Below are positions 5,687 through 11,664 of a stretch of 11,664 bases of DNA, one piece after another (within the stretch, counting starts at the first letter, position 1; every line of letters begins with the position of its first letter). The position numbers were made by a program, and so were the translations under genes. The stretch lies in contig MERE01000216.1 in NCBI GenBank assembly GCA_001771975.1, positions 1 through 11,664 of the forward strand, given 5' to 3'. Under the pieces are notes generated by a model that had not been told where the DNA came from, ran no database searches, and saw nothing but the letters and a program-made list of their open reading frames with translations. This DNA comes from Betaproteobacteria bacterium RIFCSPLOWO2_02_FULL_68_150 (lineage in GTDB: Bacteria; Pseudomonadota; Gammaproteobacteria; Burkholderiales; SG8-39).

Positions 5687-6801
5687 TGCCGGAACCGCTC
5701 TACTGCCGAGGCCTGCCGGGCCAGCGTGCGCCGCTCGCTGCGCAAGCGCTGGATCTTGCGGATCGCGCCCGCCGCCGTCGCAGCCGCATTTTCGCGGTAG
5801 GGCGCGAAGAACCGGCGGCGCAGCCAACCGCGCTTCGCGCCCTGCTCGGCCCAAAGCGCCTCGTCTGCGAGCATCGCGCGCAATCTCGCGGCATCCGGCA
5901 GCGCAATGGCGGCGATGTGCTGCCGCAACAGCAGCTCCGCGGAATCGGGTCCCATGAGCTCGTCGCTGTCGGCGCCCGCGACATCGAGCAAGAGAAGGTT
6001 GCGATCCAGGTACACGGCGCCGAAGGCAGGTCCGCCGTAGTCGCAGAGCACGGTGTCGGCGATGCAGAACAGATCGCCGTTATCCACCAGGTCGGTGAGC
6101 ACAGTGGCACCCGGCAGCGCCGCGAGGCGCGCGATGCGCTCCGGCTCGGTGGTGATCGAGAGCGGATGCGGCTTGATGACCAGGTTGTACTCGCCAGCCA
6201 GGGCGCCGATGCATTCGGCAAAACGGTCGATCGAACTCAGCGCCTTCCAGGTCGGCAGCCAGAGCAGCGTTCTCTTCGCTGCGTCGCATCGCAGCCGGCG
6301 CAGCAGTTCCTGCCGGTCCGGAGGCGCCGAAAAATAGCGGCTGTAGCGCGGATAGCCGACCTGGACGACGAGTGGCCACGAGAATCGGGCGAGCCGTTGC
6401 GCATGGTACGGACCGAAGCACAGGATCACGTCGTAAATTTCGTTCCAGTCGCTGAAATTCCACTGCGCCTTTCCCAGCGCGTACATGAGGCGCACGTTCA
6501 CGTCGGCAAGCTGTCTGGGCAGCCAGTCCTCCATGAGGCGGAAGGGATGGCCCGATACCAGCATCGCCAGCCGCCGCTGATTGCCGATTCGCTCATCCGC
6601 CAGCGAATGCTTCCATCCCAGACCCTCGGCGAAGCTGCGCGAAGCAACGATCTCGGCTTGCGTGCCATGCAGCACGACCTCGACCTGGTGCACGTCGAGC
6701 AAGTCGATGATCGGCCGAAAATGATGGAACCACTCCGGATGCGTGACCAGGAAGCCGATCGTGTTGTCCGGATCCGATTCGCTCTCAATCCATTGCTGCA
6801 T
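5671..6801 (-). CDS. TagF/CDP-glycerol glycerophosphotransferase-family protein
   Basis: A 376-residue soluble or peripheral GT-B type protein. Family marks are LLWLPTW (179-185), the IKPHP motif with H212, and LCDYGGPAFGAVYLD (252-266), equivalent to the TDYSS-type donor-binding loop of TagF. TagF-family enzymes use CDP-glycerol or CDP-ribitol and release CMP. Here the loop has GG where SS is usual, so the donor may differ. It heads the minus-strand run and overlaps the CysC-like gene by 16 bases. It starts 12 bases from the divergent glutamine-kinase-like gene. Because the neighbouring genes should make 3'-phospho-CDP-amidate, this protein is my candidate for the enzyme that moves the phosphoramidate group to a glycan. 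A glycerol-phosphate transferase is the alternative. No Shine-Dalgarno sequence is visible before the start; an antisense-overlapping extension to 7776 is rejected. Confidence 0.82.
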   Translation of the reverse strand: MQQWIESESDPDNTIGFLVTHPEWFHHFRPIIDLLDVHQVEVVLHGTQAEIVASRSFAEGLGWKHSLADERIGNQRRLAMLVSGHPFRLMEDWLPRQLADVNVRLMYALGKAQWNFSDWNEIYDVILCFGPYHAQRLARFSWPLVVQVGYPRYSRYFSAPPDRQELLRRLRCDAAKRTLLWLPTWKALSSIDRFAECIGALAGEYNLVIKPHPLSITTEPERIARLAALPGATVLTDLVDNGDLFCIADTVLCDYGGPAFGAVYLDRNLLLLDVAGADSDELMGPDSAELLLRQHIAAIALPDAARLRAMLADEALWAEQGAKRGWLRRRFFAPYRENAAATAAGAIRKIQRLRSERRTLARQASAVERFRQWLSG

Positions 6802-6814
6802 AATGCGAATTCTA
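6799..6814. promoter_or_regulatory. Very short divergent start region with -10-like hexamers on both strands
   Basis: Only 12 bases separate the two divergent ATG codons. CATAAT (6799-6804, plus) and TAGAAT (6814 down to 6809, minus) each match TATAAT at five of six bases. Each would put transcription start within a few bases of its ATG, giving leaderless or nearly leaderless messages. That fits the lack of any Shine-Dalgarno sequence on either side. No good -35 element lies at normal spacing on either strand. Real promoters might instead lie inside the coding sequences, or a start may be misplaced. Confidence 0.25.
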
Positions 6815-9261
6815 TGCGCAGAGCCAGGGCCGGCGCGAAGCGCGCGGCCGCCGAGACCGCGGGGACCGCCTCGCCCGGAACATTTTCGTTCGGCACCAAG
6901 GCCGAAACGCTGGCACGCCTGCGGCCGCTGCTCACGCGCGCCACGGTGCTGGAGTTGATGCATTTCACGGTTGCGGAATGGCGCACCGGGCGCCCGGCGG
7001 TGCTGGAGCGCGTCCGCGGCGCTTTCGGCGGCCGGCCTCTGGCGGTGCGCAGCAGCGCCCGCGGCGAGGACGGCGCCGCCAGCTCGCACGCCGGCGTGTA
7101 TCGCTCCCGCCTCGGGGTGAATGGCGCCGATGCCGACGAACTGGCGCAGGCGGTCGATGACGTGATCGCGTCCTATGCCGGCGATCCGGGCGACCAGGTC
7201 CTCGTGCAACCGATGCTCGAAGAGGTCGCCGTGAGCGGCGTCATCATGACGCACGACGTGAGCTGCGGCGCGCCGTATTACGTGGTCAATTTCGACGATG
7301 CCACCGGCAGCAGCAGCTCGATCACTTCCGGGCGCGGAGTTCACAAGGTGGTGCTGGTCTACCGGCAGGCGCCCCGCGAATTGCTGCGCTCCGAGCGCGT
7401 GGCGCGATTCATTTCGCTCGCCAGGGAACTGGAGTCGGTCTGCGGTGACGCGCCGCTCGACATCGAGTTCGCGCTGTCGGGCAGCGGCGAGCTGTTCCTG
7501 CTGCAGGTGCGGCCGATCAGCCTGCGCTCGCGCTGGCATCCGAGCACCGACCGCCGCGCGGCACGTCAGCTGCGCGCGATCGAGGAGTATCTGCACCAGG
7601 TGTTCGCGCCGCGGCCGGAGCTTGCGGGGAGCCGCACCCTGCTCGGCGTGATGCCGGATTGGAATCCCGCGGAAATCATCGGCATCGAGCCGCGGCCGCT
7701 GGCGGTGACGCTTTACCAGGAACTGGTGACACGCCAGACCTGGCGCCAGGCGCGCGCCAGCATGGGGTACGCGCAACTTTCGACCCAGGAGCTGATGCTG
7801 GTGATCGCGGGGCGCCCGTTTGTCGACGTGCGCGCGAGTTTCAATTCGTTCCTGCCACCGGGTCTGCCCTCACGGATTGCCGGGCCCCTGGTCGATGCCT
7901 GGCTGGAGCGTCTGGAAACCCACCCCGAATTCCACGACCGGGTGGAGTTCGAGATCGTTCCGACCTGCCTCGATTTCGACTTCGACGAGCAGTTCCGGCA
8001 GCGCTACGGCACGTTGCTTGGCGCCGGCGATGCCGCCGCCTTTCGCGATGCCCTGACCAGCCTGACGCGCGGCTGCCTGCTACCCGGTCCCGTGGGGAGC
8101 CTCGCTCGGGCGCGCGGCACGATTGCGGCACTGGAGGCGCGCCAGCACGCGCGCGCGGATACCGCCGTGCCCGACGCCTTCGGCTGGCTGCTGCGGGCGT
8201 GCTCGCTGATCGAGGAATGCCGGCTGCTCGGAACGCTGCCGTTCGCAGTGCTCGCGCGCCACGCCTTCATTGCAGAGTCGATGCTGCGGTCCGCTGAGCG
8301 GCTTGGCGCCGTGGCGCCGGAAAGGATCGTGCATTTCAAGCGCAGCCTCGAAACGGTCACCGGCCGTTTCGCCCACGATTACGCGCGCGCCTGCGAGGGA
8401 ACGCTCGACCGGCGCGAGTTCCTGCGCGAGTACGGGCACCTGAGGCCGGGTACCTACGACATCACGTCGCTGCGCTACGACGAGCGGGGAACGTCTTTGT
8501 TCGAGAGCAGCTTCGCACCGCGCCGCCAGGAACCTGAGCCGTTCGAGCTGTCGGCGACCGAGCGGACAGCGCTCGAGTCTCTGCTGCTCGGGTCCCGCCT
8601 CGACGTGCTCGATTCGGCCGCCCTGCTCGATTACGCGCGCGCTGCGATCTGCGGGCGCGAACACGCCAAGCTCGTCTTCACGCGCAACCTCTCCGACGCA
8701 CTCCTCGCGCTCGGCGAGTGGGGCCGGCGGGTGGGACTGGATCGCGACGACCTCTCGCACCTCGAATGGCCGCAGATCGCGCGGGCCGCGTCGCACGCCG
8801 GAAGCGACGCGCCCGACCGCGAATTCCTCGATCTGGCCGACGCCCGGCGCCGCCTGGCAAGCGATTTCGCGTCGTTGAAGCTGGGCTACATGCTGCGGCG
8901 ACCGGAGGATATCTACGTCGCGACCCTGCACCGCAGCACGCCGACTTTCATCGGTTCCGGCAGGGTGGAAGGCGCCGTGGTGCATCTCGAGGCCAACTCG
9001 CCCGTGAGCGCGGCGGTGTACGGCAAGATCGTCTGCATCGAAAACGCAGACCCGGGATTCGACTGGATCTTCGCCCGCGACATCCGCGCGCTGGTAACGA
9101 TGTTCGGCGGCGCCAACTCGCACATGGCGGTGCGTTGCGCCGAGTTTGGCCTGCCAGCCGCGATCGGCTGCGGCGAACAGGCGTTCAAGCGCGTGTTGCA
9201 GGCCGGACAGATCGAACTGAACTGCGCGCAGAAGGTCATCAGTCCCCTCCATGGCCAATAG
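6814..9261 (+). CDS. Probable L-glutamine kinase (PEP-synthase-like, Cj1418 type)
   Basis: An 815-residue dikinase-like protein. The N-terminal ATP-grasp part has FSFGTKAET near residue 27, the phosphate-contact motif RSSARGED (79-86), and D216-I-E218 followed by Q231-V-R233-P. A central region starts with GVMPDWNPAEIIG (278-290) and should bind the acceptor. The C-terminal swivelling domain carries GGANSHMAV with the phospho-accepting H770. The PEP/pyruvate TIM barrel that follows this domain in PEP synthase is missing, as only 45 residues remain. The order ATP-grasp, acceptor domain, His domain is that of rifampin phosphotransferases and of Campylobacter Cj1418, which turns ATP and L-glutamine into AMP, phosphate and N-phosphoglutamine. 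The next two genes supply the following pathway steps, which favours the glutamine assignment. The stop overlaps the hydrolase start by 11 bases. The start is uncertain, as no Shine-Dalgarno sequence is seen. Confidence 0.85.
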   Translation: MRRARAGAKRAAAETAGTASPGTFSFGTKAETLARLRPLLTRATVLELMHFTVAEWRTGRPAVLERVRGAFGGRPLAVRSSARGEDGAASSHAGVYRSRLGVNGADADELAQAVDDVIASYAGDPGDQVLVQPMLEEVAVSGVIMTHDVSCGAPYYVVNFDDATGSSSSITSGRGVHKVVLVYRQAPRELLRSERVARFISLARELESVCGDAPLDIEFALSGSGELFLLQVRPISLRSRWHPSTDRRAARQLRAIEEYLHQVFAPRPELAGSRTLLGVMPDWNPAEIIGIEPRPLAVTLYQELVTRQTWRQARASMGYAQLSTQELMLVIAGRPFVDVRASFNSFLPPGLPSRIAGPLVDAWLERLETHPEFHDRVEFEIVPTCLDFDFDEQFRQRYGTLLGAGDAAAFRDALTSLTRGCLLPGPVGSLARARGTIAALEARQHARADTAVPDAFGWLLRACSLIEECRLLGTLPFAVLARHAFIAESMLRSAERLGAVAPERIVHFKRSLETVTGRFAHDYARACEGTLDRREFLREYGHLRPGTYDITSLRYDERGTSLFESSFAPRRQEPEPFELSATERTALESLLLGSRLDVLDSAALLDYARAAICGREHAKLVFTRNLSDALLALGEWGRRVGLDRDDLSHLEWPQIARAASHAGSDAPDREFLDLADARRRLASDFASLKLGYMLRRPEDIYVATLHRSTPTFIGSGRVEGAVVHLEANSPVSAAVYGKIVCIENADPGFDWIFARDIRALVTMFGGANSHMAVRCAEFGLPAAIGCGEQAFKRVLQAGQIELNCAQKVISPLHGQ

Positions 9262-9910
9262 GCGGCGCGCCCGCCGCATCGGCGTCACGATGCGGGAAAC
9301 GCAACCGCTCGCGTATCGCGAACCGCGCGATGCGCTGGCGCGCGAGTGGGGCGCATGGCTCGCCGCGGCTTTGCCGGAGGCGATGTGGCTGCCGGTGCCG
9401 AATCTCGGCGCCGGCGCGCGCGACTACGCCGAGCGCTGGGAGCTCGACGGGCTTGTTCTCACGGGCGGCGAGGACCTCGGCGCCTGCGCCGCGCGAGACC
9501 GCACCGAGCGCCAGCTGCTGCAATGGTGCCTGCAGGCGCAGCAGCCGGTGTTTGGCGTGTGCCGCGGGTTGCAGATGCTGCAGCATCATTTCGGCGGGCG
9601 CATCGCCCGCATCGCCGGCCGCAAGCACGTTGCCCGGCCACATGCGGTAATCATCTCGCCGCAATCCTGCCCGGTGCCGCTGCGCTCGGTGCGCATGACG
9701 GTCAATTCCTTTCACGCGTACGGCATCCGTGAGCACGCGCTCGCCGCGCCGATGCAGGTCCTGGCGACGACACGCGACGGCTACGTCGAGGCGGCCATCG
9801 CTTCGGGTCCCAGGCTGGCAGGCGTGATGTGGCACCCGGAACGCGCACGTCCCCTGCGCGCCTTCGACCGCGCGCTCCTGCGCTGGACGTTCGGCTACGT
9901 CGGTGCGTAG
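9251..9910 (+). CDS. Class I glutamine-amidotransferase-fold hydrolase, probable gamma-glutamyl-CDP-amidate hydrolase (Cj1417 type)
   Basis: A 219-residue protein with the class I amidotransferase triad: the nucleophile elbow FGVCRGLQML with C104, and MWHPER with H195 and E197. LVLTGGEDLG near residue 70 forms the usual oxyanion-side loop. It stands alone, with no synthetase domain or partner, so it is expected to be a hydrolase like PuuD rather than an ammonia donor. In the Campylobacter pathway Cj1417, of this fold, splits CDP-L-glutamine into CDP-amidate and L-glutamate. The gene overlaps the glutamine-kinase-like gene by 11 bases and is followed after 30 bases by a nucleotidyltransferase, the same functional set. 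A gamma-glutamyl-polyamine-type hydrolase is the main alternative if the context is misleading. Confidence 0.85.
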   Translation: MANRRRARRIGVTMRETQPLAYREPRDALAREWGAWLAAALPEAMWLPVPNLGAGARDYAERWELDGLVLTGGEDLGACAARDRTERQLLQWCLQAQQPVFGVCRGLQMLQHHFGGRIARIAGRKHVARPHAVIISPQSCPVPLRSVRMTVNSFHAYGIREHALAAPMQVLATTRDGYVEAAIASGPRLAGVMWHPERARPLRAFDRALLRWTFGYVGA

Positions 9911-9940
9911 CGCCAAGCCGGTTGCTGCGGCCAAGCGTTG

Positions 9941-10711
9941 ATGCTCGGGATCATCCTTGCCGCGGGGCGCGGCTCCCGAATGGGAACGCTGACGGCGGAC
10001 CGGCCGAAGGCCCTCGTCCGTCTTGCCGGCAAGACGCTGCTCGACTGGCAACTGGAAGCGCTTTCGCGCGCGGGAGTCACGGAAGTGACGGTGGTGACCG
10101 GATACCTCGCGCAGCGGTTCGAAGGCCGGCCCGTGCGCACGCTGCACAATCCGCGCTGGCAGGAGAGCAACATGGTCCGCTCCCTGATGTGCGCGGGCGG
10201 GATTCTCGCGATGCGGGCCGCCGTTCTCAGCTACTCGGACATCGTGTACCACCCCGACGCGGTCAACGCCGTGATCGGCTGCCAGGCACCGATTGCGGTC
10301 GCCTACGACCGCTGCTGGGAAAGCCTCTGGCGCGAGCGCTTCGGCGACCCCTTGCGCGACGCCGAGTCGTTTCTCGCGCGGCAGGGCTTCATCGCCGACA
10401 TCGGGCGCCGCGTCGATCGGCTCGCGGAAGTGCAAGGCCAGTACATGGGCCTGCTCGGCATCCGGCCGCAGGGCTGGGAGGCCATCGCCGCCCAGCTCGC
10501 TCGGATGCCGGCCGCCGATGTCGATGCCCTCGACATGACTGCGCTGCTGCGCACGCTGCTGCAGGCCGGCCAACGCATTGCCGCAGTCCCCGTGGAGGGG
10601 AAGTGGTGCGAAGTGGACTCGCAGGCGGACGCGGCCCTGTACGAAAGGCGCCTTGCCGAGTCGGCGAGCACCGGCCGACCGTGGGCGCACGACTGGCGGA
10701 TGGCGGCGTGA
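9941..10711 (+). CDS. Nucleotidyltransferase, probable CTP:phosphoglutamine cytidylyltransferase (Cj1416 type)
   Basis: A 256-residue GT-A-like nucleotidyltransferase. The N-terminal signature LAAGRGSRMG (6-15) is followed by DRPKALV with K23, NMVRSL in the middle, YSDIVY with the metal-binding D100, and a C-terminal CEVDSQAD with a second acidic site at D226. These are features of sugar-1-phosphate and choline-phosphate type NTP transferases. No acyltransferase or hexapeptide domain is attached. In this context the expected reaction is CTP plus N-phosphoglutamine giving CDP-L-glutamine and pyrophosphate, as shown for Cj1416. ATG 9941 is preferred to the adjacent TTG at 9938. No Shine-Dalgarno sequence is visible. 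The stop overlaps the methyltransferase GTG start (GTGA). A plain sugar nucleotidyltransferase is the alternative. Confidence 0.85.
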   Translation: MLGIILAAGRGSRMGTLTADRPKALVRLAGKTLLDWQLEALSRAGVTEVTVVTGYLAQRFEGRPVRTLHNPRWQESNMVRSLMCAGGILAMRAAVLSYSDIVYHPDAVNAVIGCQAPIAVAYDRCWESLWRERFGDPLRDAESFLARQGFIADIGRRVDRLAEVQGQYMGLLGIRPQGWEAIAAQLARMPAADVDALDMTALLRTLLQAGQRIAAVPVEGKWCEVDSQADAALYERRLAESASTGRPWAHDWRMAA

Positions 10712-11613
10712 CGACGCATCTGATGTGGCGGCGCTATCGGGACCTCGAAAACCGGAACACCATCACCAGGGCGCTCCTCAGGATCGACTTGCGGCTTCGC
10801 GGCAACCGTTTTCTGATGCATCGCGTCGTCTATCCGGCTGCCGATCTGCTTTGCGTCGTTCGCAGGCCTGCGCTGTGGCGTTTGCACCGGCGGCTCCGGC
10901 GCCACCTTGCGGCGCAACGGGCGCAGTGGCGCAACCCCTACTCCGACAACTATTTCTATCAAGGCCTCGAGCGCATCGGCCTTCATGGCGGCAAACCGTC
11001 CGAGGCACGCTTGGCGAAGTACGGCATAAGCGACCTTCTGACGACCGATCTCCAGGTGCTCGACATCGGCAGCAACTGCGGTTTCTGGGCGCTGAGCATC
11101 GCACCCTTCGTCAAGCACGTCGACGGGGTCGAACTCAACCCGCACCTCAACGCGATCGCGGAGGATACCAAAGCGTTTCTCGCCATCCGCAACGCGACCT
11201 TCCACACCGCCGACTTCGGGGCGTTCGCGCCCGCCAAACGATACGATCGCGTGTTCTCGCTGTCGAACCACCAGACGATCGATGGCAACAGCAGCCTGCA
11301 TTTTCCACAGTATGTCGAGCGCATCTGGTCGGTGATGCGCGACGGTGGCTTGCTCCTTTTTGAAAGCCACAACGTCTGGGGGCCTGGCGAGGGCGGGGCG
11401 GGCGACGACGGCGACCTGGAGGAGAAGTTTCGGCTCGTGAGCCGCTACTTCACGTTGCTGCGCTACAAGATGATCGAATGCTTCTATCCGGCGGACATCG
11501 ACAAGCTGTTCGCGGTGTTCCGCAAGAAAGCCGCCGTGACCGAACCCGATCTGAGCTTCGATCTGTCGGCTGCGAGAAACCGCTATGAGTTCGCTTCGCC
11601 CCCCGCCGGCTGA
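10708..11613 (+). CDS. Class I SAM-dependent methyltransferase, candidate phosphoramidate O-methyltransferase
   Basis: A 301-residue protein. Residues 1-75 are strongly basic, with repeated arginines and one hydrophobic patch (about 38-50), possibly for membrane or glycan contact. The Rossmann methyltransferase domain follows: motif I VLDIGSNCGFWAL (117-129), acidic E142 ending the next strand for SAM ribose binding, then FSLSNHQTIDGN and GGLLLFESHNVWG. The GTG start gives a GTGA overlap with the cytidylyltransferase gene; an ATG at 10723 would remove five residues. The Campylobacter clusters also carry methyltransferases (Cj1419 and Cj1420) implicated in making the O-methyl group of the phosphoramidate, so methylation of the phosphoramidate or its precursor is the first guess. 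Sugar O-methylation is the alternative. Family assignment is firm; substrate is inferred from coupling and context. Confidence 0.82.
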   Translation: MTTHLMWRRYRDLENRNTITRALLRIDLRLRGNRFLMHRVVYPAADLLCVVRRPALWRLHRRLRRHLAAQRAQWRNPYSDNYFYQGLERIGLHGGKPSEARLAKYGISDLLTTDLQVLDIGSNCGFWALSIAPFVKHVDGVELNPHLNAIAEDTKAFLAIRNATFHTADFGAFAPAKRYDRVFSLSNHQTIDGNSSLHFPQYVERIWSVMRDGGLLLFESHNVWGPGEGGAGDDGDLEEKFRLVSRYFTLLRYKMIECFYPADIDKLFAVFRKKAAVTEPDLSFDLSAARNRYEFASPPAG

Positions 11614-11664
11614 GCCCGGCGCCGCGATCGAGGGTCGGGTCGAGCGCGCCATCGCTGCGGGCGA
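11585..11664 (+). CDS. Probable start of the next gene, cut by the window edge
   Basis: An ATG at 11585 opens a frame that stays open to the right edge (26 complete codons), beginning MSSLRPPPAEPG and continuing AAIEGRVERAIAAG. It would overlap the end of the methyltransferase gene by 29 bases, which fits the overlapping style of this unit. No Shine-Dalgarno sequence is visible and the segment is too short to place in a family. A later start beyond the window is possible. Confidence 0.35.
   Translation, partial: MSSLRPPPAEPGAAIEGRVERAIAAG

Noticed and set aside
5314..6813. In-frame N-terminal extension of the glutamine-kinase-like protein up to 1315 residues
   Set aside because: It lies antisense to the CysC-like and TagF-like genes and has arginine/alanine-rich low-complexity translation; protein-like sequence with family motifs starts only after 6814.
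6802..7776. N-terminal extension of the TagF-like protein on the minus strand
   Set aside because: It is antisense to the conserved ATP-grasp part of the dikinase and shows no family features; typical TagF-like sequence starts after 6801.
6814..9261. Calling the dikinase-like protein PEP synthase or pyruvate phosphate dikinase
   Set aside because: The C-terminal PEP/pyruvate-binding barrel is absent, the His domain is at the end of the protein, and the middle region has its own conserved GVMPDWNP motif.
8080..11652. Three long minus-strand frames opposite the plus-strand unit
   Set aside because: All are shadows of the dikinase, hydrolase, cytidylyltransferase and methyltransferase genes, which show clear catalytic motifs and coupled starts.
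1..11664. CRISPR arrays, tRNA or rRNA genes, insertion sequences, attachment sites
   Set aside because: Reading both strands I saw no regularly spaced repeats, no tRNA-like cloverleaf, no transposase or integrase motif, and no flanking direct repeats. A tRNA scan was not possible by eye with certainty.

Overview
High-GC DNA with closely packed genes, many joined by ATGA or GTGA stop/start overlaps. It is most likely from a proteobacterium, and a betaproteobacterium seems the best guess from the style of the DPM1-like glycosyltransferase, the NAD-type malic enzyme and a small 72-residue protein. That guess rests on recognition only. I saw no rRNA, tRNA, CRISPR array, insertion sequence or integrase.

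Layout. (1) Positions 1-1597, minus strand: a coupled three-gene unit, DPM1-like GT2 glycosyltransferase, then VTT/DedA-superfamily membrane protein, then ArnT/PMT-like GT-C glycosyltransferase cut by the window edge. It looks like a polyprenyl-phosphate-sugar route: synthesis, possible flipping, periplasmic transfer. (2) Positions 1816-3489, plus strand: malic enzyme, with a good ribosome binding site and a palindrome resembling an FNR/FixK-type site upstream. A long hairpin at about 3538-3576 separates it from the next unit. (3) Positions 3616-6801, minus strand: a five-gene run, read from 6801 downward, of a TagF-like CDP-glycerol glycerophosphotransferase-family protein, an APS-kinase (CysC)-like kinase, an unrecognised 191-residue protein, a formyltransferase-family protein and a 72-residue protein. 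(4) Positions 6814-11613, plus strand, diverging from unit 3 with only 12 bases between start codons: an ATP-grasp/phosphohistidine dikinase-like protein without a PEP barrel, a class I glutamine-amidotransferase-fold hydrolase, a nucleotidyltransferase and a SAM methyltransferase. A further gene probably begins at 11585.

Main reading. Units 3 and 4 together carry the enzyme set known from Campylobacter jejuni for the O-methyl phosphoramidate capsule modification: glutamine kinase (Cj1418 type), phosphoglutamine cytidylyltransferase (Cj1416 type), gamma-glutamyl-CDP-amidate hydrolase (Cj1417 type) and CDP-amidate kinase (the CysC-like Cj1415 type). The expected flow is L-glutamine to N-phosphoglutamine, to CDP-glutamine, to CDP-amidate, to 3'-phospho-CDP-amidate. 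The phosphoramidate would then be moved to a surface glycan and possibly methylated. The TagF-like protein is a chemically sensible candidate for the transfer, because its family also attacks a CDP-linked beta-phosphate and releases CMP. The methyltransferase is the candidate for O-methylation. The formyltransferase and the 191-residue protein would be additions not present in the characterised pathway. These functions come from fold, motif and co-occurrence, not from a database search.
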